DNA of 64,000 bases from Gnetum montanum (lineage: Eukaryota; Streptophyta; Gnetopsida; Gnetales; Gnetaceae): assembly GCA_015680685.1 (NCBI GenBank), contig MNCI01008326.1, positions 106,300 through 170,299 on the forward strand, written 5' to 3'. Of this stretch, positions 21,776 through 32,265 are shown piece by piece. The number at the start of each line of letters is the position of its first letter. Position 1 is the first letter of the stretch. The notes under the pieces are model-generated. The model was not told where the DNA came from and did not search any database. It worked only from the letters and a program-made list of their open reading frames with translations. The position numbers and the translations under genes are program-made.

Positions 21776-24290
21776 TGATTGTAATATTACCTTATTTGAA
21801 AATATGTTGGTATATTTTTCCTTATGGAAAAAAAATGTTGGTTTTCGTGTGAAATTAAGAAATGTTTTATTTTTTCAAAATATATGCTAGGTATTTTGGG
21901 GAAAACATGTTGGCTTTATGAGAAAAAGTATGTTTGGTTTTGCTAAAAATGTAAGCTAGTTTTGGAAAACTACATTGGATCTGATAGAAAAATCCAACAA
22001 GAACTTTTAAATGGTTGCAAGTATGTGGTAGCTAGAAAAGATACATTGGCCTTTGAAAAAACCAAAGGCCAAGTTTTTAAAAATCAAGTGTTGTAGGTTA
22101 TCTACGAAAATACATTGTTGTTAAAAATTTCAGCAACTACTATGAAACTTCCAACAACACTTAAATATATCTAAGTGCTGAGACTACACTCTCCACTATC
22201 CCAGAGCTTAGTCAGCCTAGTGGATAGCATAGTCAGCTCCAAAAATCAATCTTTTGTAATTTTTCCTAAGTGTCACCATGAAGCAAGAAGCTACAAATTT
22301 TTCTATGTTGGAACTATGCTTTCCACTACCTTAGAGTGTAGTCAGCTTAGTAAAGAGTGTAGTCAACAACAAAGGCTAGTTTGCAAATTTTTCTACATGT
22401 CAAGCTAGCAGCTGTAGATTTTTCTAAGTACAAAGACTATGCTCATAGTTAGCTTGAAAGACCAAGTTTGGTAGAAATTTTCTAAATGTTGAGACTACAT
22501 TCTCCATCAAACTAGAGTGTAGTCAAGCATAGTCAATTGGAAGTTATATTTTGCAAAACATTTCCAAGCATTAGGACTACACTTGATCCCAATTGAAAGC
22601 ATAGTTAGTGTCCCATAGAGAGCATAGTCAACACACAACCATGTTTTGCAAAATATTTTTAAGTTTTGGACTATGCTTTCCCCTAGTCTAGAGCATAGTC
22701 AAGTGTAAATAGCTAGAACAACCTCTAAAGGCCTCCACAATGTAGCACCAACACATATCTCAACCCCAACATACCTTTAGCAAGCATAGTTATCAAAAAT
22801 TCATGTTTTTTGTACCCCTTTTTTCCCCATATTGTAATTACACTCAATCCCACTTGAGATAGTGAACAATGTAGTCCTAAAGCATAGTCTCCAAAGTTGT
22901 ATTTTTTTACATTTTTTAGGTACATTGTTGTCTTTTTAGTACATCACATGCATTTGATAGTGTAGTCATAGTTTGGTAGTCTTGTAGAGTTCATTGGAGC
23001 ACATCAAATCATAACACCCTTCGCTTCAATGGAGAGTGTATTTGGGTGTAGCATAGTCCCAACCATTCCATTGCCATGTGGCAACTGATCTAAATTTTAT
23101 GCTAACCTTAGGCCTACAAATACCCTAGCCCTATATGTTTTATGGGTGGGTAAATTTTCAATTTGGAATTTTTTTGACATTTGGAATTTTAGGTGAATGA
23201 GATCTGAATGAATACCAGTGAACTAAAGAGATGTAAAGTTGCATACCATGCCCACCGTAGCCTTACTACAACCTAGCAGAAGACTGCAACACATAGTACA
23301 TCATGATGGCCAACCTGGTGGGCACAAACACCATAGTGAGCACTAGTCTTCATGGTTAGACACCTCCAAGACTATGACTATCCTCTCCACTACACTTGTT
23401 GTCCACTACGTACCTTCTAATCCCTTATGGTGTTAACTATATTCAACCTCATTTGGGGTGGTGTTCTACTTCTCTCTCTTGCATTCTTTGCACTTTCTTT
23501 GCATTTTTTCTATTTTTAATGCATGGTCATGTTACAACTATGCTCGAGCAGTAGTCTCCACCCATTAGCACCTTCATTTTCAACAAAACCCTTGACTACA
23601 CTTGCCCCCTCAAGCACTAGTGACTATGCTTTACATCACAAACACCACAAAAATAGTTAGCATTGCTTGGCATCACATTTGGTAAGTTCCCATTCGATCA
23701 ACATGACTATTCTAGGAATCTCGTCTCTGCCTCCAATAGGCCCTCACGTGGACGTGGTATTAGGCTATGCTCTTATCAACTCTTGGTGTTCTAGTTGTCA
23801 ACATTTTTGATTGCTATAGTTCTTCGTCCTAGAAAGAGAACCAAGCCACTTTTTCAAACTTTGTTGTGGTTGTCTTCCATGCTATTTGAATCATATTTGT
23901 CTATTAACTTATCAGTGTAGATTGGACCCCATTTTTGGTCCCCCCAAGATTCCACGTAGCAACCCAAATTACACTTCTCTCCATTGATTTTCCTATGTCT
24001 CCATTCTCTAAGCCTAGAGAGCATAGTTGGTGGAGAGCCTCATTTGTAGAAAGTGTAGTTAGCTCTTAGCATAGAGAGTGTAGTCTCCATAGTTAGCCAT
24101 TTTTGTATAATCTCCACACTTAGCCATTCTTTTGTAGTTTACAGAATTAGCTATTTTTTTGTAGTTTCCAAAGTTAACCATTTTTGCAAACAATAATCTA
24201 TAGCTCTCCATTTCACCACTTGATCTATGACCATGAATCTAGATTAGCCCTTAATGTTAGTGTTAGATGCACTTGACACCTTCACCATGG
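21776..24290 (+). repeat. LTR of Tat-like family (limits approximate)
   Basis: The part 22,890-23,815 is repeated at 28,125-28,837 plus 31,388-31,620, which makes it an LTR. A TATA-like CCTACAAATACCC lies at about 23,113; in the other copy it is a clean TATAAATA at 28,359. The outer limits are uncertain: a gag relic starts at about 24,330 and the integrase side ends by 21,775. The left half carries hairpin modules (22,170-22,715), with more of the same motif at 23,990-24,130. The LTR seems shared between the element to the left (pol) and the gag-protease copy to the right. Confidence 0.5.
22170..22715. repeat. Array of GTAGTC inverted-repeat modules in LTR
   Basis: Six modules, each starting with a GACTAC/TGCTCTCC-like arm and closing with a GAGTGTAGTC or GAGCATAGTC arm 20-60 bp later. 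The arms are complementary, so each module can fold as a hairpin. Instances begin near 22,180, 22,310, 22,430, 22,491, 22,568 and 22,668. The unit step is roughly 80-130 bp. Confidence 0.5.
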
Positions 24291-24329
24291 TAGGACCAAG
24301 TCCATTCCTTAGGTCACATGGCCAAAACC

Positions 24330-26345
24330 TAGGGGCTATCGTGCTTAACAATGAATAATACAACTTTGTATGTGTAAATATTTAAGAAATGTTACCTCTA
24401 AATCACCTTGAGATGGAGGCAAAACACGACTTCAAACTAATCCAGCAATACAAATGAGAGTATATTTCTTCCTCATTCGACATCATTCTACTCATGGATT
24501 CCCATCACCAATTATTGTCCCAGTTCATTTAAGTAGGTAAGCATGACATAGGGACAAACTATGAGGAAGCCTTTTAGGAGGAAGAAGATGAGTTCGAAGC
24601 TCACTCAAAACATGAGAGCCCCTTCTACACTATCTTCCAATAATCACTCCCAAGTCTAGCTCCTCTTTGGTTCAATTCGTCCATTCTCCCTTAGATGATT
24701 ATAACACCAGCATCACCATCTCACTTTGTTGGGCTTAGGTCAATGCCTATAGTGGCAATGCATCAAATGCAATGCATGCAATATGATGTAATAGCCCCTT
24801 GTCACCTACACTTCATGGCATCGTCTCAACCTACTCAACTATCCTTACTAATAGTAACCATGCCATCTTAGCCCTATGTTCATGTAGGGGCCATCTCCAG
24901 GCCCCAAATGACTCAAGCACATTACATCTTGCCTATCTCATTGGTGCCCTCGGTGTCAGTCCAACCCATGCATGTGTGGCTTGCCCTGGTGACCACACCC
25001 ATAGCACATCCAACACATCAACTACAATGCATGGCTCTATAACCATCAATTTGAACTTGGGCCATATAGCCAATGTAGCAAATAGCATAGCCAACACAAT
25101 TGGCTAGCACATCTCAAAACCTAGATTAAGCATTCCAACTAATCCAAAGTTTGATGGAGGAGGTGAGGCAACTCAAAGCCAATTCCTTTGAAACCATCAA
25201 GGTGGTTAGCTTCTACAAGGATGACCCTATAAGTCCTATGGTCTGACCCCTAACTCTACCAACTCAAATCCTGCTACCTCAACTCACCAAGTACAATGGT
25301 GATGGAGACCCCAATGCTTACTTGGTCATTTTCAGGTCTGCGTGCCCACTACTACAAGTGTAGTTGCATGCCATCATACATGTCTTTTCCATGTTACTAA
25401 CTAGCAAAGCCTTAGACTAGTACTAAGGATTTCCTAGAGGTTCTATTTCCTCTTTGGAAGACTTCTAAAGCTAGTTCATGACATCCTTTAGATACAAGTT
25501 TAAGCCAAAAGAAACCCTTAACCAACTATTGTAGATCAAGTAGGGCCACCTAGATCCTGTGTAGAAATTTATCAAATGCTAGATTGCCTTATTGAATGAG
25601 ATACGAGAGCTATTAGCTGAGATGCACCTCTTGGCCATCTTCAAGGGTGTAGTTAATGACATCATCAAGTCAAAATTGTACTACCTAGACTTGAAGTCTC
25701 TGAGCCAAGCCTTTGCTCAAATGAAGGGTATAGAATATGTAGTGCAACCTAGCAAGGACCCAACCTACATGGCCTAAAAAAACTAGCATGCAAAAAAGAA
25801 AAATACAATAGTGGCAATAGTATCCACACATGCTAAAGTAACCAATCAAGACCTGGCAGCTAAGTAGCCCAAAGCCCTAGGTCATAAAGTCACCAACTCT
25901 AGTTCCCAAGTAACCAACCAACCTACATCTACAATGTCCATAGTGAAAGCCACTCTAAGGTCCAACTTTGAGCACAAGGATCACTCAAAGTATACCCCAT
26001 TGCAACTAAAACCCTCAAAGCTATTAGATCAACTGTTGAAAGTGAGGCACATCTAGCATAGACAAATATCTACTGATACCTTCCAAAGGTATGATAAGAA
26101 CTATGAGCTACTAAGGAATCCTACCTTAGTCACACCAAATGAGCCCCTAGTCCATAGCACTTTAAGCTGGACCAATTCGATCATTACCACTAGTTGTCTA
26201 GTCATAGCATGAACTTTTATTAAGCTTTACAGGATGATCTACAAAGGATGATAGATAGGGACAAACTAATGCTTGATGCAACAAACATGAACAATGTTGG
26301 CTATGTCATAAACACCATCACCATTGGTGGCAAGTCAACACTAGT
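24330..26345 (+). pseudogene. Tat-like gag, second copy
   Basis: Gag of a plus-strand Tat-like element in broken frames. An acidic EEEDEFEAHSKHE stretch at about 24,580 is followed by a Met/Pro-rich low-complexity region, then the capsid-type domain at about 25,280-25,780 (LTKYNGDGDPNAYLVIFRS, PRGSISSLEDF, then LLAIFKGVVNDIIKSKLYYL). At about 26,160-26,280 lies DQFDHYH-LSSHSMNFY-ALQDDLQRMIDRDKLM. That block matches the 'YCdyHr..GHdTedC..Lk.eIe.LI..G' segment found before the protease in Tat and related plant gypsy elements. The third copy at 50,887-52,920 has the same order. Stops and shifts throughout. Its LTR lies directly upstream. Confidence 0.7.
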
Positions 26346-27600
26346 GCAACAACCTTTTGTGGTCTAAGTGCCTTCTAGTGGTGCAAAGGTCCCTCAGCCT
26401 TCATGAGCTTGAGGCCGTCCTTTATTATTAAAGCACAACCTCAGGCATCCACAATACCTTTCATGGTTAGGATCCCACAACAACATCCAACAACAATTGT
26501 TTGAACATCATTTGTCATTACAATGCTAGAATGTGCTGGCCCCTCACTTACCTAAAGCTTAGTAGTGAACAATGTGTTGATCCCTTCTCATCTAAGGGCC
26601 AACCCCACTAGCAACATGCGTAGATGCACTAGGTGATAATGCAAGAGGCCTAATGATAACCTCGTAGGAAAAATGATTAGGTAATAGTGAGACCAAAGAG
26701 TTCTTGATCCACCGAAGCCAATCCCTGTCTCTATAGTCCTTATGATTGAAGCAACTAAAAAGGCCATAACTAGCAAACCACAATAGAGCACTAAAACCCC
26801 AAAATCGGCCAAGCAAACCAAGCCCAAGTCCCTTCTATCAGAGATTCATCTCTTAGGCCACATGGAAGAGGGGAGGGCCAACAAAATGGCTAATGATAGA
26901 GACTTCATGAATGCAATAACACAAGTTAAGCAAATGCTCAAATAAAAAAACATAAGTTGAGCTTGCATGACCTGGTCATAACCTCATCTACCCATCAAGA
27001 ACCACTAGCTCAGATGTTGACCTCCATTCTTATTATGAAGGACATTCCTATAATTGAGAATGCCATCCATGCGGTGATGTTACCCTCAACATCACAAGAA
27101 ATGGGTTCAACATTCCTAGCATTTCATGATGAGGAAATCAAGATCAACCTTGAGCAAGGGGAGGTCATCACAACTCCAATGTTTATTACTATATGCATTG
27201 GGTAATGCAGGATACATAGAGTGCACATTAATGATGGTGTAGCAACAAACATAATACTATACATAGTCATTGATAGGCTAGGCCTCATAGACCAAAATAG
27301 GCCAACAAAAGTTGCGTTCCTAAAATCCTTCAATGGATCATGCACCATTGTTAGGGGTACCATAAACATATCTTTTATGGTAGGGGAGTAATTTCCCACC
27401 TTCATAGAATTTACCATAGTAGAGAAAATTCCTAGCTATAACCTGATATTGGGAAAGCCTTGGCTATTCTAGTTATGAGTCATCTCCTCTCGAATTCACC
27501 AAGAGATCCACCTTCCATACAGAGGTGGTCAAGTTATCATCCATGGTGATAGCACCACCCGTTTGGCCATCAATAGCCTTAATACAGAGTAATGGTCAGA
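26346..27600 (+). pseudogene. Tat-like linker and aspartic protease, second copy
   Basis: A linker (26,346-27,100, with Pro/Lys-rich pieces) leads to the protease. Readable parts are VHINDGVATNIILYIVIDRLGL at about 27,218-27,283, matching the 'vDnGSsvNilp...lkkLG' active-site region of Tat proteases, then FLKSFNGSCTIVRGTINI, EFTIVEKIPSYNLILGKPW and SRIHQEIHLPY. The Asp of the active-site triad is retained and the Gly-Ser part is altered. After about 27,600 the coding relic ends, and no RT, RNase H or integrase follows; the next element part is the LTR. It is therefore a deletion derivative of the family. Confidence 0.7.
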
Positions 27601-28124
27601 GATGAAATTTCTTGATGATGCACTTGTAGCAGACAATGCAATGCATAAGGCTGACACACTTGAACAAGTGGTGCACCTTAGGCCCTCCGTGTCCCCTAAA
27701 TGATACTAGATTAGGAAGCAACTATGCGACCAAGGGACCCCATTGTCCTAAAACATGTTAGGTTCCTACCTATCCTTTACTACTACACACCATGTATTTT
27801 TTACTTTTTCTTGCATTACATTTGTCTATGCATTTACATTTACCTTGCTTGCTTAGATTATGCATCATTTTTCTTTTCTTACACATTGATTTGCTTTGTT
27901 TATGCATTCATCTAGTTAGCTTTACTACATGGAAAACACAAAAACCCATAAAAATCATAGAAAACTAAAATTACAAAAAAAAAAACTATTGTTGTGGCCT
28001 GCCATGGCCTTAAACTAGCAATGCCTAGCCTACCATGGCTCTCCACTAGCATCTATAGTTTTCCATGGCCGTAAACTGGCATCTATGGCCCAAAATGGCC
28101 TTAAACGATCCCCCTTTATCCTTT
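27601..28124 (+). other. Spacer between protease and truncated LTR
   Basis: Pyrimidine-rich noncoding DNA followed by CATGGCC repeats (27,994-28,107). It joins abruptly to LTR sequence at about 28,125; the rest of the spacer, the antisense gene and the whole polymerase found in the first copy are missing, presumably by deletion. Confidence 0.5.
27994..28107. repeat. CATGGCC short repeats, cluster 3
   Basis: Four to five tandem variants of 'cctaccatggccttaaactggcat', among them 28,002-28,019, 28,030-28,050, 28,062-28,081 and 28,093-28,107. Confidence 0.65.
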
Positions 28125-28837
28125 TGTTGTCTCCAAATTTGCATTTTTTTGCATTTTTCAAGATACATTGTAGTCTTTTTAGCACATGCATATGTAGTCG
28201 ATAGTATAGTCACAATCTAGCAGTCTCACTAAGTCCATTGGAGCATTCCAAAGCATAATACCATTTGCTTCAATGGAGAGTGTAGTTGGGTGTAGCATAC
28301 TCTCAACTATTCCATTGCCATGTGGCAACTAGTCCGCATTTCATGCTAACACTAGGCCTATAAATACCCTATCCCTCTACATTTTAGAGGTGGGTAAATT
28401 TTCAAGTTGGAATTATTTTTGGCAGTTTGCATTTTGGATAAATGAGACCCAAAGGCACACTAGCGAACTGTAGAGAAGTAGAGTTGCATACCATGATCCA
28501 CTGCAACCCAACAAAGCACTATAGCCCATGGTACACGATGGTAGCCAACCTAGCAAGAATGGACACCATGGTGAACACCAATTTTCCTTACTAAACACCT
28601 TTGAGATTGTGACTATGCTCTCCACTATGCCTGTTATACACTAGGTACCTTCTAACCCCTTTTGGTATTAACTATGGTCAACTGCATTTGGAGTGGTGTT
28701 CCATTTCTCTCTCTTGCATTTTTTGCACTTTTGTTGCATTTTTGCTATTTTTAATGCATGGTTACATTACAAAAATGCTCAGGTGGTAGTCTTTGTGAGT
28801 CAACACTCTCATTTTTTTTGAAACCTTTAACTATGGT
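28125..28837 (+). repeat. Tat-like LTR, second copy, left part
   Basis: Aligns by eye with 22,890-23,600. It holds a TATA box (TATAAATA, 28,359-28,366) after 'gccatgtggcaact' and runs to the insertion at 28,838. The left end is truncated or fused to the internal spacer. Confidence 0.75.
28833..28837. repeat. Target site duplication ATGGT
   Basis: ATGGT precedes the insertion terminus TGTTGGC and is repeated after it at 31,388-31,392. The flanking LTR sequence resumes there when compared with the copy at about 23,600. Confidence 0.85.
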
Positions 28838-29755
28838 TGTTGGCGACTATTTGGGATGCGACCTCGAACGAGTGTACTCGAACAGGATTTAGGTGCTTGC
28901 TGGTCTCTGGCAACACCAAGGCACATATACCTCCAAATAGACTCAATAGTTAATGTGAGTATGTGTGTGTGCTGTTGCGGTGTGCAGTTGTGAAAAATGA
29001 AATGATTGCGTTGTGTGTAAACTACAAATGACTTATCTTAAAGAGATTCAGCCAACTTTGNCAAGACAATCTTACTATGCTACCAAAAATTGCTGCATAA
29101 ACTATCATGTACGAGACTCCATTTCAGCGAGATAATGGATGTCAACAATTACATTCAATAGAACCTTCAAAATACTTGACAATTTCTAATTGAAATACCA
29201 CGGAGATTCACTTTAAAGGTAAAAGAAGCTATTCTGGTCCCATCAAAATACCAAAGATTTTCTGAACCCTCTTGACTATTGAATCGTTCAATGGCATGAC
29301 TACAAGCAGAGGCTCTCTTACAACGATCTCAATAGCATTTCTTATACGTTGCACAATAACCAAATTCACTACTAAAATGCTCTTAAGGCTCTCAAACACA
29401 AGCACTTCTATGGCAAAATTTTAATAAAATTTTTTATTATGCAATAAGAACAATAAGAGCAATCTAAAAATCTCAAAATTAATTGCCAAACATGATACTA
29501 TCTAAACCACTAGCTAAAAAATTTAGACAAAATAAAAAACAAAAAGAATAACTCATAGGACTATGACAAAGAGGCTAAAATCTTTTCCTTAGCCAGTCAT
29601 CTTACAAGCAATCTTTCACGATTTCTTCTTTACAAATTCTCTTCCCAGAGCCAAAGTGTGTCTCCAAGTGAGAGCTCAAGTGTGATCCCAAGTCTTACAA
29701 AGTTTGTTGTATTGTCCCCCCCTTGTGATCCTACTTACATCTTACCTATGAAGCC

Positions 29756-29764
29756 TTTTTATAG
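29756..29764 (-). promoter_or_regulatory. Possible TATA box inside the insertion
   Basis: Minus-strand CTATAAAAA in a 'gaaccctataaaaaggc' context. It is the clearest core promoter in the insertion and would split it into a long U3 (29,765-31,387) and R-U5 (28,838-29,730) if the insertion is an LTR. Actual use is not shown. Confidence 0.4.
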
Positions 29765-30010
29765 GGTTCAAAGGTAGTTACATACTTTAAAATATCTTAG
29801 ATAAATTCTTTCCCAAGTAAGGAAGTTACAACTTACCCGACTAGTTAGGAGATATTTCTTACCAATTTAGTTAGGAAGTTATACATAAAGTTCAGAGGAA
29901 TTTATGCCAACATTGATATTTGTAAATATTACAAATATTTTATGGGTAATAACTTATACAATAATGTTTGAAAAATAAATTCAACACCTCAATATTATGA
30001 GAGCTTCATT

Positions 30011-30090
30011 CACTTGGAATAATTAAATTAATAGTAAGTCTTCAGCCAAGCACTTGGAATAATTAAATTAATGGTAAGTCTTCAGCGATG
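30011..30090. repeat. Tandem duplication, two 40-bp units
   Basis: Units 30,011-30,050 and 30,051-30,090, both starting CACTTGGAATAATTAAATTA. They differ at only a few positions, so the duplication is recent compared with the surroundings. Confidence 0.85.
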
Positions 30091-30539
30091 AATAAAATTG
30101 CAACTCCAATTTATCGGCATCGGTTAAGATATCTCCTAGCTCTGCTAATTTGGTTGTACACCTGTCTTAGTGTGCCTTCATGTCTTTGTTTCCATGTTTA
30201 GTGGATTGGTATGGGAATAATGAATGTGTCGGCGTCAAGCACTGCTGCTATTTTGGGAAATTTCGGATTGCAGGTTCACCATTACAAAGTTTTCTTTGGA
30301 AGCAGTTAACGTAGCAACCAAAATGTATTCCTGCACGTTGTCGATGAAATTTGTAAAACAACGCAGAGGCTAGTAGGGTTTGATGATGCAATCACTCCTC
30401 AACTGCCGATGTGAACTGCCACGTAGAACAAGAGCTCATTGATGCAGTGGCAGTGCAGGAGAAGAGGGTAGTTTAATTTGATGAAGATGCCTTGATATTA
30501 TCAAGCAAATCTGATAATGAGACCAAGGTTTCAACGAAA

Positions 30540-30714
30540 CGCGATTCTGTTTCTGCGTGTGGATGAGGGTTTCGATTTTTCTTGTCTCATGCTGCCACAT
30601 CCATGGCAAAGGGGTTTTGTCACTCAGGGACTTGGCCATGCCCATGGCAATGGCGGTTTTCCCAGTGCCCATCTACGCCATGATAAGCACTACACGGTTG
30701 GCAGTTTTGCACTC
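30540..30714 (-). pseudogene. Captured fragment of a RuvB-like AAA+ helicase (RuvBL2/Reptin type)
   Basis: The minus strand from 30,714 reads ECKTANRVVLIMA, a stop, then [20 protein letters not shown]. This lines up with the Walker A segment of RuvB-like 2 proteins ([30 protein letters not shown]), a conserved eukaryotic ATPase subunit of INO80/SWR1-type chromatin remodellers and R2TP. The P-loop lysine and threonine are kept; the Gly-Gln-Pro just before is lost to Met-Ala-stop. After about 30,600 the frame slips, and the nucleotides still resemble the next 'MSKTEALTQ' segment down to about 30,540. Only some 55 codons are visible, with no intact start or C-terminal domains, so it is a dead gene fragment. 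It sits in the insertion beside an LRR fragment in the same orientation. Confidence 0.8.
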
Positions 30715-30899
30715 CTAATGCCATGGTAAAAATGTGATTTTTCTGTAACGCCATGATTGGGAATGGAATGTAAGCTTTACAAATTTTTTTGGGCACTTTA
30801 GAAAATTAGAGATTCAACCTAATCATATTATTTTCATTCATGTTCTGTTTGCTTGCAGTCACGCAGGATTTGTGCACGAATGATTAATTCTTCAATCTT

Positions 30900-31130
30900 C
30901 CGAGAAAGTCTTCAGAATAGTTGGCGTTGCTTTCAAAGTTGTTGAATGATAAATTTAAAACCTGAAGAAAAGTAAGGTTGGAAAAAGACTCTGGAATAGA
31001 ACCCATAATCTTGCTATGAGAAAAACCCATGTTCTCCTATGCAAGCTTGTTGCCCAAGGATTTTGACGGGTTCCCATCAAAAATTTTTGAAGGAAAAATT
31101 AACATTGACTGCATTCAACCATTCAATAAT
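30900..31130 (-). pseudogene. Captured fragment of a plant leucine-rich-repeat protein
   Basis: The minus strand gives GFSHSKIMGSIPESF followed by SNLTFLQVLNLSFNNFES, an almost perfect plant-type LRR (LxxLxxLxLSxNxLxGxIP) as in receptor-like kinases and receptor-like proteins. The preceding stretch IFDGNPSKSLGNKL looks like the previous repeat. No kinase domain, membrane segment or signal peptide is present in the fragment. It has the same orientation as the RuvB-like fragment about 190 bp away, but the two come from unrelated genes. The phrase GSIPESFSNLTFLQVLNLS is well preserved, so capture is younger than most of the window. Confidence 0.8.
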
Positions 31131-31387
31131 ATGAATTGCAATGTTCTTGTTTAATCAGTGCAGAAATAATTTTACCTTACACCACCAAACTACTAAATTT
31201 GTGTTGCTGCAGAGATTCATAAGCTTACTATAGGAATGGTGCTCCTATATATATTTTTTTCTTAAATAAAAAGAATGCTATTTTTAACTTATTCTTTTCC
31301 TCTCAAGCTGAAAATTTAGCTACTTCTCCAAAAACTCTTAACCAATTTAATCCTGCCTACTCCATGAAATGGCCCAATGTGCCAACA

Positions 31388-31625
31388 ATGGTTAGCCCCC
31401 TCAAGCATTCGTGACTACATTGCAAACACCACACGAACACTTAGCACTGCTTGGCATTGCATTTGGTAAGCTCCCATTCAATTGACAAGACCATTCTAGA
31501 CACCTTGTATCCACCTCTAGTAAGCCCTCACATGGACATAGGGTTATTCTATGCACTGTTGAATCTTGGTGTTCCAGTTGTTGATGTTTTGAATTACTAC
31601 AATTAGGTCTTATGAAAACTACATT
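31388..31625 (+). repeat. Tat-like LTR, second copy, right part
   Basis: Resumes the LTR after the insertion: 'ccccctcaagcattcgtgactac' and following match 23,606-23,815. Similarity fades at about 31,620, taken as the LTR end region. Confidence 0.7.
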
Positions 31626-32265
31626 GGCCTTACTATGAAAATGAAAACCTAAAAATTCATACATTTGTTTCAAGTGGTTCTAGCATATTTTTGGCTTTGA
31701 AAAACATAAAACCAATGAAAAAACCCAAATTTGGCAACTCTCAAGGAATTTTTAGCCTTTCCAAGCCTAGGTATATACTTAATATAGCTTCTTCCACTTG
31801 GGAAGTGAGGAAATTATGAGGTATTTTTTAGCCTGAATAAGCTAAGGTATTCAAGATTGTAGCCCACGAAAAGCAAAATACACATTTACAAAAAGATCTT
31901 ATCTCAAGTTTAACAATGAGTTTTACAATGCCAATAGATTATAACATGAATTTTCCTAGTGTTTCATGTATCATGACAACTAGATATAAATAAGTGAAAG
32001 ATAAAAGTACATCATAGCTCATCATCCTTACACAAAAGGAATATACACTACACAAGGCTAAGAAGTGTCATCATCCTAAAGAATCCAACTCTCATTCACC
32101 TATTCCATATATTGAAGATTTTATGAAGTCAAAATTATATTCAACTCTTATGGAAACTTCTAAAAAGGATGAAGCAAACTCTAGAGTTAGGAAAAATTTA
32201 AAGTCTAAGACCTACAATATATCTGAAAGTAATGAAATAATGATTCATAAAAGAAGAACGAGAAA
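31626..32265. other. A-rich stretch, probably decayed gag N-terminal half
   Basis: No domain is readable. Its position before the gag C-terminal relic suggests that it is the eroded start of the Athila-like gag or a 5' region. No LTR of that family is seen here. Confidence 0.3.

Larger units (their letters stand above)
28838..31387 (-). mobile_element. 2,550-bp TG...CA insertion carrying host gene fragments
   Basis: Begins TGTTGGCGAC and ends ATGTGCCAACA, so the first and last seven bases are inverted repeats (TGTTGGC/GCCAACA). It is flanked by a perfect 5-bp duplication ATGGT and interrupts a Tat-like LTR that is continuous at 23,600. TG...CA ends with a 5-bp duplication are typical of LTR-retrotransposon integration. 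I find no direct LTR pair inside, so it is best read as a large solo LTR, transcribed on the minus strand (TATA at 29,756-29,764), or as a terminal-repeat-poor derivative. On the minus strand it carries a RuvB-like helicase fragment and an LRR fragment. One undetermined base lies at 29,061. Confidence 0.75.

Noticed and set aside
30436-30714. Functional RuvB-like helicase gene
   Set aside because: Only the Walker A neighbourhood is present, with a stop immediately before the P-loop and a frame slip after it, inside a mobile element.
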